From Bdellovibrio sp047344985 (GTDB lineage: Bacteria; Bdellovibrionota; Bdellovibrionia; Bdellovibrionales; Bdellovibrionaceae): a stretch of 64,000 nt of DNA. Below the pieces are notes generated by a model. The model saw only the letters and a list, made by a program, of their open reading frames with translations, did not search any database and had not been told where the DNA came from. Shown in pieces: positions 43,043 through 51,679 of the stretch. Positions within the stretch are counted from its first letter, which is position 1, and each line of letters starts with the position of its first letter. The stretch spans positions 1,364,001 to 1,428,000 of the forward strand of contig NZ_CP178861.1 of the NCBI RefSeq assembly GCF_047344985.1. The letters are read 5' to 3'. The translations under genes and the position numbers were made by a program.

Positions 43043-45634
43043 GTGAAGCAACTCACACTTCTGCTTATCTCATTGTTCACGCTTGCTTCCTGCGGAGGAA
43101 AATACGCCCCCGGGGAGCAAGACCCTTTAAGAGCAATGCAATGCCCGAATACCGATAAGGCATACAGTTATGACGAAATCGAGTATGAAGGTGGAAAAGG
43201 CACTGGCCTTGTTAGTTTCGGCGACCTTCGCGATGGAATTAACTCTGCCTGCATGAGTTGCCATCAGGCTCCCGCACAAAGCGGGGGCTTTTCGTACATT
43301 GATTCTTATCGTGGTGAAGTGAGAACCATCGCAGGAAAAACACAGTTTTATCCGGGCTTTGTAGAAATCGCGGATAAAGTCACTGAATATATTTTCCACG
43401 CAGATCCCGACAAGCGCATGCCTCCGACGGATCGTCGTCAAAAAAATCCAGAGGCTTTTATTAGTTTAGGAAAAAAGATTCAAGCTTGGGTTGCCGCAGG
43501 AAAACCTGATGGCAGTTTTTCTTTAGATCCCAATGCTCCACCTGAAGCTCCACGTAAACCTCGCTTCCGAGGCAGTCAAAGTGGAAACTGCACACCGAAT
43601 TCAGAAATCATCGGCTTTGATTATTGGAAAGACCGTGAATTTGCGAGCATGGAAAAGTTGCCGCAAAACTTAGCGGACACAGATTTATTTTCTTTAGATG
43701 CTTATGAACTCGCGAAAAAAGGAACGGTGGCTTACACCGTGGAATATCCTTTGTGGGCTGATAACAATGGCAAAGGCCGTTGGATTCATCTGCCAATGAA
43801 ACTCGAAGGTTTAAAGCTTGTTCGTCAAAAGGCAAGGTATATCGAAGGCCAAGAAAACTTCTTTGATATGCCCGAGAACACGCGCCTTTATAAATTCTTT
43901 TATAAAAAAATTAAAATGGCCAATGGGAAAACTCGCTACAAGCGTATCGAGACGCGCATTATTGTTGTACGCAAACCTTGGCAAAAAAGTCTTTTTGGAA
44001 CTTACAAGTGGGACGACTCCGAACAAACCGCGACTCTTGTGGAAACTCCGTACCGTGATGGAACTCCGTTTAAGGACACTGTCTTTACGGTGACTGTGGA
44101 TGAAGTCGCAAAAAAAGTGCGCAATTATGCCATTCCAGGCAGTCAGCGCTGTATTGATTGCCACATGGGTTCGCAAGGTCAGAACTTTGTTATTGGATTT
44201 TCTCCTCTGCAACTCCATCGCAGAACAATCGGTGAGGCGGGACGTGAGGAGCCGGTGCAATATTCTGATTTAACTCAAGTCGAGCGTCTTAGAAGGTACG
44301 GTTTTATTGAAAATGCTCCTGTTGAGCGTGAATGGCCGATCTTAGAAAAAACCGGGACAAGTGTCGCGCGCAATATTTATGAAATGCGTGCTGCCGGATA
44401 CATGGTCGGTAACTGTGCTCACTGTCACAACCCCAATGGTCTTGCGTTCACAAAAGAAAATGGCATTACGCTGAATCTCACGGCGGGTGCCGTATTCTCT
44501 TTTAATACAAAAACACGTTCCACTCAGATTCCTTCGCGTTTGATCGTTCATCAAAACGGCGATTTAGATCAAAGCCATATTTGGAGAAAAGTGGCGGATT
44601 CTTCTCAGCAGTTGGGTTTAACAAGTCAAATGCCGATGAATACGCCAGGTGGTCCTGACTGCGGTATTTTGCGCATCATGGGTAAATGGGTGCGCAGTTT
44701 TGAAAGTGAACAAGCGGCCGAACTTTGGGAGCCGACGTGCAAAAAAGAAAATGACTTTAAGTGGATCGACCAAGATTTCACGGTCTCAACCAGTGATGTG
44801 TTTGTGCCTAGAAGATCAGATTGGAATGATCCGACTTCAGGAATGCCGGCCAAGTTCCGCAGTCTTGAGTTAACACCCGAGTTAGAAAAAGCCATCACAC
44901 AGGAAATTCCTGTCGGCTATTGGAATAAAAAAGATATTTGCAGCTTCCCAGAAAAAAATCTTCCTAAAGAAGAGCAACGTCCTTGGATGATGAAGGGCAC
45001 GCAACCGAAACGTCCGTTTGGTGAAGTTTATTATTCGACTCCAGGGTCTTGGTACTTCCGTACGTCTTGTATGAAGTGCCATGGACCGAACGCGGATGGA
45101 AATTCATCTTTAGCACGCGGAATTATGCAGTGGTCTGGTGGCAGTGTCCGTGTGGCCGATCTTGCCAATGGCATGTTTGGTAAACGCGGAGAAAATTTAA
45201 AAACATTTGATAGCGGTGGAAAGAACTATGCGCCTCAGTATCTATTCTGGATGGCCATGGAAGGAACGCGCGTGCAATTCCCGCCAGAGCTTTCAAGCTT
45301 CGTCGGGAAACACGGCGGTCAGATGCTAAATCAAATGCGTGAGAAGTGTCTCAATCAGATTTCGACAGCGAAAACTTCGTCTCCGGTCTTTATGGATCAC
45401 GAGATCTTTAACAAGGTCTGTTTTGTGAACAACTTGCATCCAGGGCATCCAGATCTGGCGTTTAATCCCAACACCAATAAGCCGTTGTATCCAGAAAGAG
45501 TGGAAGCGTGGCTCGATCGTGCCGCTTTTAATATCGGTTATGCGATTTTCTATTATTTAAAAGACATGTCCCAAGGTGTCGTTCGTCCTAGTAACGACCA
45601 ATGTGAAGTTCTTTATCCTAAGAAGGAGCAATAG
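43043..45634 (+). CDS. Large four-haem c-type cytochrome lipoprotein
   Basis: An 863-residue lipoprotein (lipobox TLASC, Cys 17) with four haem c motifs: CMSCH (residue 70), CIDCH (about 370), CAHCH (about 458) and CMKCH (about 676). Between the first and second lies a ~250-residue domain with EYPLWADNNGKGRWIHLPM and TRLYKFFYKK, which I associate, tentatively, with large uncharacterised proteins of the HNE_0200 type. It should be anchored in the outer or inner membrane facing the periplasm. GTG start at 43043 follows AAGGTG. The next gene begins 2 nt after the stop. Confidence 0.82.
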   Translation: MKQLTLLLISLFTLASCGGKYAPGEQDPLRAMQCPNTDKAYSYDEIEYEGGKGTGLVSFGDLRDGINSACMSCHQAPAQSGGFSYIDSYRGEVRTIAGKTQFYPGFVEIADKVTEYIFHADPDKRMPPTDRRQKNPEAFISLGKKIQAWVAAGKPDGSFSLDPNAPPEAPRKPRFRGSQSGNCTPNSEIIGFDYWKDREFASMEKLPQNLADTDLFSLDAYELAKKGTVAYTVEYPLWADNNGKGRWIHLPMKLEGLKLVRQKARYIEGQENFFDMPENTRLYKFFYKKIKMANGKTRYKRIETRIIVVRKPWQKSLFGTYKWDDSEQTATLVETPYRDGTPFKDTVFTVTVDEVAKKVRNYAIPGSQRCIDCHMGSQGQNFVIGFSPLQLHRRTIGEAGREEPVQYSDLTQVERLRRYGFIENAPVEREWPILEKTGTSVARNIYEMRAAGYMVGNCAHCHNPNGLAFTKENGITLNLTAGAVFSFNTKTRSTQIPSRLIVHQNGDLDQSHIWRKVADSSQQLGLTSQMPMNTPGGPDCGILRIMGKWVRSFESEQAAELWEPTCKKENDFKWIDQDFTVSTSDVFVPRRSDWNDPTSGMPAKFRSLELTPELEKAITQEIPVGYWNKKDICSFPEKNLPKEEQRPWMMKGTQPKRPFGEVYYSTPGSWYFRTSCMKCHGPNADGNSSLARGIMQWSGGSVRVADLANGMFGKRGENLKTFDSGGKNYAPQYLFWMAMEGTRVQFPPELSSFVGKHGGQMLNQMREKCLNQISTAKTSSPVFMDHEIFNKVCFVNNLHPGHPDLAFNPNTNKPLYPERVEAWLDRAAFNIGYAIFYYLKDMSQGVVRPSNDQCEVLYPKKEQ

Positions 45635-45636
45635 TT

Positions 45637-46212
45637 ATGAAATATGTATTGTTTGTTTTATTTTTTATGTGCTCTCCCGGTTTTGCTGCGACTTCTTTTA
45701 AGATGACCAAAGAAAGCGGCACAACCAACTTCTTGGCGATTGGAAATCCCAGCGCTATCCGTATTGATGGCAAAGGCGAGGGACCAGAGGGAACTTTGGT
45801 GGCGCAAGAGAAGGGTGAAAACTGGATTGTTTCAGGGGATCTTCGCGTAAACCTTAAAAACACGGACACCGGTATTGCTCTTCGCGATCGTCATATGAAG
45901 GAAAAATATCTTGAAGTTGGTAAATTCGAAAACGCCGTTTTGACTGTCAACGATCTGACAGTTCCAAAAAATACAATGACTAAAGAAACAGACACAAAGT
46001 TGCCGTTCGCAGGAACTTTGGATCTGCACGGAATTAAAAAACCGGTTCAAGGTGAATTCGTTGTGAAGTCTTCTAAAGAAGGCGTCAAAATGACAGCGAA
46101 TTTTCAATTAAAACTTTCTGATTTTGGAATCGTCATTCCTTCTTTTGCAGGAATCACGGTGGCTGACCAAGTGGAAGTGAACACGACATCTACGGTCGAG
46201 AGGCTGCAATGA
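45637..46212 (+). CDS. YceI-family periplasmic protein
   Basis: A 191-residue protein with signal peptide (VLFVLFFMCSPGFAA). Family features: a lipocalin-like barrel with IVSGDLRVNLKNTDTGIALRD (cut here to its first part, GDLRVNLKNTDTGI), RDRHMKEKYLEVGKFENAV and FAGTLDLHGIKKPV. YceI proteins bind long isoprenoids such as polyprenyl quinones, and here may carry a quinone or related redox lipid for the surrounding cytochromes. It overlaps the next gene by 4 bp (ATGA). AAGGAG precedes its ATG. Confidence 0.88.
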   Translation: MKYVLFVLFFMCSPGFAATSFKMTKESGTTNFLAIGNPSAIRIDGKGEGPEGTLVAQEKGENWIVSGDLRVNLKNTDTGIALRDRHMKEKYLEVGKFENAVLTVNDLTVPKNTMTKETDTKLPFAGTLDLHGIKKPVQGEFVVKSSKEGVKMTANFQLKLSDFGIVIPSFAGITVADQVEVNTTSTVERLQ

Positions 46213-46853
46213 AACTAAACCCGCTTGTGGCAGTGATAGTGGGCTTCGCTTTGACAGCGTGTAACTACAATCACGTCAAAAAAGAAAATGCGACAATGGG
46301 TGGAGGTCTTGGCAAACAAGAAGCCATGATCGCCGCCAGCCTTGATTATCAAAGCTTGAATATGGCGGTGATGGGGCCGGAGTGTCTTCGCTGTCACTCA
46401 ACTCCAGGTGGTGTTCAGGGAGGTTTAAACCTTGAAACCTATCAACAAGTGCGAGCAAATCTCAGCCGCATTTATTATCGCTCTATCGAAAAAAGGGACA
46501 TGCCTTCCGGTGGTTTGGGAGCAGCTCAGTATGATTTGCTTAAAGCCTGGATCGAAGCCGGAGGACCTGAACGCAACACAGGTCGCGGCAACGCTCGTCC
46601 GATCAAAGGACCTATCAATTGGCCTGTGATTAAAAACCAAGTTTTAAAATCGAGCTGCCTTGATTGCCATCGCGGAGCAAATGCGGATGCGGGACTTGAT
46701 TTTGAGTCTTTGGACGTTGTGAGAAAAAACATCGGACGTATTTTTGACTCAGCCATCGTCAAACAAACCATGCCACTAGAACCATATGGAGCTTTGACGG
46801 AAGCGGAAAAACAAGCCCTGATGAAGTGGATTTCGCAAGGAATGCCAGAGTGA
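46209..46853 (+). CDS. Two-haem c-type cytochrome lipoprotein
   Basis: A 214-residue lipoprotein (lipobox ALTAC, Cys 18). Two similar segments each contain a haem motif, CLRCH at residue 59 and CLDCH at about 150, followed by a matching LNLETYQQVRANLSRIY / LDFESLDVVRKNIGRIF stretch and an MPxxxxGxL methionine that may be the sixth haem ligand. This indicates an internal duplication of a planctomycete-type cytochrome c unit. It lies between the YceI gene and the haem-barrel gene, overlapping both by 4 bp. Confidence 0.9.
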   Translation: MKLNPLVAVIVGFALTACNYNHVKKENATMGGGLGKQEAMIAASLDYQSLNMAVMGPECLRCHSTPGGVQGGLNLETYQQVRANLSRIYYRSIEKRDMPSGGLGAAQYDLLKAWIEAGGPERNTGRGNARPIKGPINWPVIKNQVLKSSCLDCHRGANADAGLDFESLDVVRKNIGRIFDSAIVKQTMPLEPYGALTEAEKQALMKWISQGMPE

Positions 46854-47974
46854 AGTATTTTTTCGTTCTTGTTCTGTTTTTATTTGCTAACAAATCTTTC
46901 GCTTATCCTGAAATGATTCGACATGGTTATGTGAACTGCATGGCCTGTCACACGACTCATCAAGGCGGGGACATGCTCTCACAATACGGTCGGGAGCTGG
47001 GAAAAGAACTTTTCTCGCGCAATGATTCTATTTTTAAAGCTTCCAATACAGAAAAGAATTACTGGGAAATTGAAACACCAGAGTGGTTGCGTGTCGGCGC
47101 GAATGTTCGTCTTTTGCAGACCATGACGGAAAATTCTATGGCTTCCAAGGGGCGCTTTATGTTTATGCAAGTGGATATCGACACTCTTTTTAAGGTGAAC
47201 GATAAAACAATCGTATACGCCTCTGTCGGTCGCTATGAACCGTCAAAGTCTGATGCCGAGTGGAGAGATTTTATCTATATGCCCCGAGCGTGGGCTCAAT
47301 ATTCTGAAAACTGGCGCGGGGGGGCCGTAGTCGCTTCCTTGCGTGCGGGACGTTTTTATCCTGTGTACGGTTTGAATATCGCAGAACACACTTATGTGAC
47401 TCGTCGCTATTTGGATTTTAATCCTGGACAAGAAAGAGTTTCAGCCGAACTTGCGTGGAGCAATGAAAACTATCAAGTGGTCGCAACGGGCCTTGCTCAG
47501 CGCGCTCGTTTTGATAAATACGACGATGAAAAAGGTTACGTCCTGCAAGTTTCTAAAGTCTTCGGCAAAACAGCGCGGGCGGGTGTGAATATCTATCGCA
47601 GTAAACTCACACAAGCCGGTGGTGATCAAGACAAAGCCTTTGAAGGTGTCTTTGCTTTGATTGGCTGGACGCCGGAAATTTCAACATTGTTCCAGGCTGA
47701 TAAGATTTATTATCCCGACGGAAAAACAGGCTTCGTTGATTTCTTAAAGTTTGGTTACGAGTACACCCAAGGTGTGCAACTTTTCTTAACTCAGGAATAC
47801 TACAACGCGGATACCGAAAAAACAGATCCTCATGTGGAATCCTATGGCGTTGGTGTTCAATATTTCCCTTTTCCTAATTTTGATTTCTTTGCCACGTACA
47901 AAAAAACAAAAGACTCGTCACAGCTTGATGAACATCAAAATGTGGTTTGGTTGATTGCGCATATTTATTTGTAG
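46850..47974 (+). CDS. Outer membrane beta-barrel with N-terminal haem c site
   Basis: A 374-residue protein. GTG 46850 (AAGGA 9 nt before it, 4-bp overlap with the previous stop) gives a clean signal peptide, VLVLFLFANKSFA. Directly after it comes CMACH (residues 30-34) with extra histidines at 25 and 38, and then about 300 residues of alternating aromatic strands (FMFMQVDIDTLFKV, QVVATGLAQRARF, YGVGVQYFPFPNFDFFATYK) typical of an outer membrane barrel. It could place one haem at the periplasmic mouth of a pore, recalling porin-cytochrome conduits, but in one chain. The longer upstream frame was rejected because it lacks a signal peptide. Confidence 0.75.
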   Translation: MKYFFVLVLFLFANKSFAYPEMIRHGYVNCMACHTTHQGGDMLSQYGRELGKELFSRNDSIFKASNTEKNYWEIETPEWLRVGANVRLLQTMTENSMASKGRFMFMQVDIDTLFKVNDKTIVYASVGRYEPSKSDAEWRDFIYMPRAWAQYSENWRGGAVVASLRAGRFYPVYGLNIAEHTYVTRRYLDFNPGQERVSAELAWSNENYQVVATGLAQRARFDKYDDEKGYVLQVSKVFGKTARAGVNIYRSKLTQAGGDQDKAFEGVFALIGWTPEISTLFQADKIYYPDGKTGFVDFLKFGYEYTQGVQLFLTQEYYNADTEKTDPHVESYGVGVQYFPFPNFDFFATYKKTKDSSQLDEHQNVVWLIAHIYL

Positions 47975-47982
47975 GAGTTTTT

Positions 47983-49179
47983 ATGAAGTTCGGTCTTTTT
48001 TCTTTGATTCTTGCTGCAACGGTTTTTGCAAAAGCGCAAACTCCCGCAGCGACACCTTCCGAAACTAAAGCTGCAAGTGAAATGCCTGCGCCAGCGCCAG
48101 CAGTGGCGACTTCTGTTGCTGAAGTCGCTCCGAAAAAAGAAACTCCAAAAGAGGAACCTTTTCAATTCTTCGGGGATTTTCGTTATCGCCAGCAAATGGA
48201 AACACAAGCTCCCAAACAGCAACGAAGCATTCAGCGTATTCAAGCGCGCTTTGGACTGACAAGTCAGCTTCATGAAGACTTGAAAGTGACTTTGCGTTTG
48301 ATGACGGGAAGTTCCGCGAACAGTGGAAATCAAACTCTGGGTGACGAAAAATCTCCGGGAATGCCTCGCCGTAATTTTGGTTTGGATCAAGCATTCTTTG
48401 ATTATAAGCCGCTCTCTGTTTTAAATATCTATGGCGGTAAAATGCCGCAGCCGCTGACGTTTGCAGGTAAAAACCAGATGCTTTTAGATCGTGATATTAC
48501 GCTGGAAGGCTTGGGTCTTAAATACAATCAACCTTTGAGTGACGAATGGAGTTTCTTCACGCAAGGCGGGATGTTCTGGGTTCGCGAAAACTATGACTCT
48601 CAATTCGGTGAAGAACAGACGGATAACTTCTTAAACGCGATTCAAATCGGAGCCCAGTGGAAGAAACAAGATTGGACCGTTCTTTTTGGTGTGGGTTCGT
48701 TTTCGTATACGGATCTTAAAGACAATCCTCCGGCGAATATCACATCAGGCGCTACCGGGAACGGCAACACTTTGGATATCAATGGCAACTATCCAACAAA
48801 CTTTGACATCGAGCAGGCATTTATCGAAGTCAAAAAGAAATTCGACTCTTGGGATGTCTCGGCTTTTTACGAAACTCTTAAAAACAAAGATGCAGAGACG
48901 CTTAATAAAGCCCATGCTTACGGACTTATCGCAGGATACAAGGCTTGGAGTCTGACATGGACCCAAGAAGAAGTGCAAAAGGACGCTGTCTTAGGTGTTT
49001 TCACTGATTCGGACTTCGGCGGTGGTGTGACTTCCACACGCGGTCAAGTTTGGAGTGTCGCTTACAAAATCACCAAGAAAGTGCAAGTGCAGTACACAGT
49101 GTTTAAGAATGAAAATTCAATCGACACCATTCCAATGGACTATGACCGCACTCACATAGATCTTTTAATGACGTTCTAA
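47983..49179 (+). CDS. Putative outer membrane porin
   Basis: A 398-residue protein: signal peptide (LFSLILAATVFAKAQ), a Pro/Ala/Glu-rich periplasmic linker of about 40 residues, then a beta-barrel from FFGDFRYRQQMET to the terminal HIDLLMTF, ending in Phe as barrel proteins do. Repeated strand patterns (LNIYGGKMPQPLTF, WSVAYKITKKVQVQYTVFKN) fit the general putative-porin family with DFRYRxE-type openings. Start ATG 47983 has TAGGAG upstream; the earlier frame start has no signal peptide. Last gene of the operon; the next gene is convergent after 1 nt. Confidence 0.82.
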   Translation: MKFGLFSLILAATVFAKAQTPAATPSETKAASEMPAPAPAVATSVAEVAPKKETPKEEPFQFFGDFRYRQQMETQAPKQQRSIQRIQARFGLTSQLHEDLKVTLRLMTGSSANSGNQTLGDEKSPGMPRRNFGLDQAFFDYKPLSVLNIYGGKMPQPLTFAGKNQMLLDRDITLEGLGLKYNQPLSDEWSFFTQGGMFWVRENYDSQFGEEQTDNFLNAIQIGAQWKKQDWTVLFGVGSFSYTDLKDNPPANITSGATGNGNTLDINGNYPTNFDIEQAFIEVKKKFDSWDVSAFYETLKNKDAETLNKAHAYGLIAGYKAWSLTWTQEEVQKDAVLGVFTDSDFGGGVTSTRGQVWSVAYKITKKVQVQYTVFKNENSIDTIPMDYDRTHIDLLMTF

Positions 49180-49180
49180 A

Positions 49181-49564
49181 CTACTTGCAAACAAGAGTGT
49201 GGATGATATCGCTGGCATAAGCATAAAGCATGTCTTCCTCACCTTGAAATTCAGGGCGTCCCATCATCAAAGAGACGACAAGTTCCTGAGAAATCCGGCG
49301 GGCTTTGGTGAAGTCTTCCACCGTTTTGTTTTCAACGACAATGATCGACTTTTCTTTTCCTGATATCTTGAAAACACCTTCTTTGGGATCTTTGAGATCT
49401 TGATACTTATGAAGGTTGATGTCTTCTAAAGTCACCTGCGTGTCGGAACCCATTTGCTCGACGACAAGTTGGTGAGTTTGCGTGGTTCCTATGCAGCGAC
49501 TGACCGGCGCCGCGAAAGCTGGAAGAGTAAAAAGAAATGCTAATGACGTGATGACGATTTTCAT
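49181..49564 (-). CDS. Small secreted protein of unknown function
   Basis: A 127-residue protein with signal peptide (ITSLAFLFTLPAFAA). The mature part has only two Cys (in SRCIG near the N-terminus and the last-but-one residue), which could form a disulfide clamping the two ends. It is mostly short strands and helices with no recognised motif. TTAGGAGG precedes the ATG. It is a lone minus-strand gene between two plus-strand units. Confidence 0.7.
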   Translation of the reverse strand: MKIVITSLAFLFTLPAFAAPVSRCIGTTQTHQLVVEQMGSDTQVTLEDINLHKYQDLKDPKEGVFKISGKEKSIIVVENKTVEDFTKARRISQELVVSLMMGRPEFQGEEDMLYAYASDIIHTLVCK

Positions 49565-49725
49565 GAGGACCTCCTAAAAAAGGAAGTCTTAGCTATGAGT
49601 TTTGAAAAAGACCAATTATCAATTCTTCATTTCGTCTTATTAACAAATTCTATTTAAAATATGTATTCCTCCAAGGTGTTTTGACTTCAAACCCTGTTTT
49701 TGCTCGGATCTGACAAGGAGGCTCT

Positions 49726-51168
49726 ATGGTGTCCGGTCAAATTCTTGTCGGAAAAGGGGAGGTGCCATGTCTCTTGGAGGCTCGCTACGCCAATCGACAT
49801 GGACTTATCGCAGGAGCTACGGGCACAGGAAAGACCGTCACGTTGCAAGTCCTAGCAGAAGGTTTTTCAGATTTAGGAATTCCTGTTTTCCTTGCGGATG
49901 TTAAAGGTGATTTGGCCGGTCTTTCACAGGCAGGAAAAAATGATCCGAAACTTATCCAACGGGCGCAGTCTTTAGGAAAAGAGGACTTTCAGTTTCGATC
50001 CTATCCCGTCATTTTTTGGGATGTTTTCTCAGAGCAAGGCCATCCGGTACGCTCCACTATTTCAGAAATGGGACCTTTGTTGTTGGCACGCTTAATGGAA
50101 CTTAACGATGTGCAAACCGGCGTTTTAAATTTAATTTTTAAATATGCCGATGATAACGGACTTTTGCTTTTGGACATGAAAGATCTCAAAGCTCTGGTGA
50201 GTTTCGCTTCCGAAAACACAGAATTTTTTGGTAAAGATTATGGAACGGTCAGCAAACAAAGTTTGGGGATTATTCAAAGAGGCCTGTTAAGCCTTGAAGA
50301 ACAAGGGGCTGACAAATTCTTTGGCGAACCGGCATTGAAGCTAAAAGACTTTATGCAGACAACGCTAGAAGGGCGTGGTCACGTTAATATTTTGGCGGCA
50401 GAAAATCTTTTTGCAAATCCCAAGCTTTATGCCACTTTCTTATTGTGGTTACTTTCCGAATTATTTGAAACTCTGCCAGAGACGGGCGATGTTCCTTTGC
50501 CTAAAATGGTTTTCTTTTTTGATGAAGCCCATTTGTTGTTTAACGATGCCTCAAAAGTTGTTTTAGAAAAAGTAGAACAAGTGGTTCGCCTTATTCGCTC
50601 CAAAGGCGTGGGTGTTTATTTTATTACCCAAAATCCTCTGGATGTGCCCGAAAAAATTTTAAGTCAGCTGGGAAATCGGGTGCAACATGCTCTTCGTGCG
50701 TTTACTCCGAAAGATCAAAAATCCGTGAAAGCCGCCGCTGAAACATTTCGGGCAAAACCTGGCTTGGATGTGGCGACAGTGATCACGGAGCTCGCCGTCG
50801 GAGAAGCCTTGGTTTCAATGCTGGGCGAGGGCGGAGTTCCCTCGCCGGTGGAGCGCGCGAAAATTTGTCCTCCACAGTCGCGGATAGGAACAATCACAAC
50901 GGAGGAACGCCAAACGGTGATGAGTCGATCTCCATTTAAAGATCAATACACGCAAACTGTGGATCGGGAGTCGGCGTATGAAAAACTGCAAGCTCGAACG
51001 CAAGAAAAAGTGGCAGAGCCTGTCACAAAGAAAAGGTCTGTCAAAGAACCTGACAGTGTTTGGGAGATCGCTGCAAAAAGTGCGGTTCGGGCTGCCAGTT
51101 CAAAAGTGGGCCGTGAGATTGGTCGGTCATTATTAAGAGGCATTTTGGGCTCTTTAAGTAAAAAGTAA
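49726..51168 (+). CDS. HerA/YjgR-type P-loop ATPase (DUF853)
   Basis: A 480-residue ATPase of the FtsK-HerA superfamily. Walker A GATGTGKTVTLQ, LADVKGDLAGLSQAG (family signature), Walker B MVFFFDEAHLLF, and VYFITQNPLDVPEKILSQLG are typical of YjgR. A basic/Glu-rich linker and a small C-terminal helix (AAKSAVRAASSKVGREIG) follow. The role of YjgR-type proteins is not established; related HerA proteins act as DNA translocases. No NurA-type nuclease is adjacent. CAAGGAGG precedes ATG 49726. Confidence 0.92.
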   Translation: MVSGQILVGKGEVPCLLEARYANRHGLIAGATGTGKTVTLQVLAEGFSDLGIPVFLADVKGDLAGLSQAGKNDPKLIQRAQSLGKEDFQFRSYPVIFWDVFSEQGHPVRSTISEMGPLLLARLMELNDVQTGVLNLIFKYADDNGLLLLDMKDLKALVSFASENTEFFGKDYGTVSKQSLGIIQRGLLSLEEQGADKFFGEPALKLKDFMQTTLEGRGHVNILAAENLFANPKLYATFLLWLLSELFETLPETGDVPLPKMVFFFDEAHLLFNDASKVVLEKVEQVVRLIRSKGVGVYFITQNPLDVPEKILSQLGNRVQHALRAFTPKDQKSVKAAAETFRAKPGLDVATVITELAVGEALVSMLGEGGVPSPVERAKICPPQSRIGTITTEERQTVMSRSPFKDQYTQTVDRESAYEKLQARTQEKVAEPVTKKRSVKEPDSVWEIAAKSAVRAASSKVGREIGRSLLRGILGSLSKK

Positions 51169-51252
51169 ATGGCTCGCTGGGATCGTAAGGGTTAAGTTGA
51201 CCCTTTAGTATCATCAGTTAAAATCAATTCAACTGTTTCATAGGAGATTTTT

Positions 51253-51609
51253 ATGCGCATTCAGTTCGTTATTGTCGCTCTGGGATTTCTTTTTTCTTTA
51301 GCAGGAAATGCGGCGCAAAGATCTTTCGCGGTTTTTTCTTCGAAACAAATCACTCCAAAGGTGGAGCGATTCTACGGGCAAGATGGCAATGCGTTTGCGA
51401 CGATGTTTTGCAATTCGGAATCACCGCAAGTGATGATCGTCGATAGTCGTTTGACTGATCTAGATGGAAAAACATTTTTGTTTGGTTCCTTGCAAGCGTG
51501 TGAGAAAGGTCGTGCGGATGCGCGCAACTCTTTAAACAAATGTCTTGTTGAACTTGTCATTGATACAACAACTCAAGCGGCTGTTGTGAAAGTGAGTCGT
51601 TGTAAGTAA
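51253..51609 (+). CDS. Small secreted protein of unknown function
   Basis: A 118-residue protein with signal peptide (FVIVALGFLFSLAGNAA). Four Cys remain in the mature chain (CNS, QAC, KC, and the terminal SRCK), enough for two disulfides. No family is recognised. TAGGAG precedes the ATG. The gene sits between the YjgR-like ATPase (84 nt) and the ClC gene (70 nt) on the same strand. Confidence 0.7.
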   Translation: MRIQFVIVALGFLFSLAGNAAQRSFAVFSSKQITPKVERFYGQDGNAFATMFCNSESPQVMIVDSRLTDLDGKTFLFGSLQACEKGRADARNSLNKCLVELVIDTTTQAAVVKVSRCK

Positions 51610-51679
51610 CTCACTTTAACGCGGCGTTTCGATGCGCGGTCCAACGCGTTGACGGATATTCCAACCAGAGAGAGTTTCA

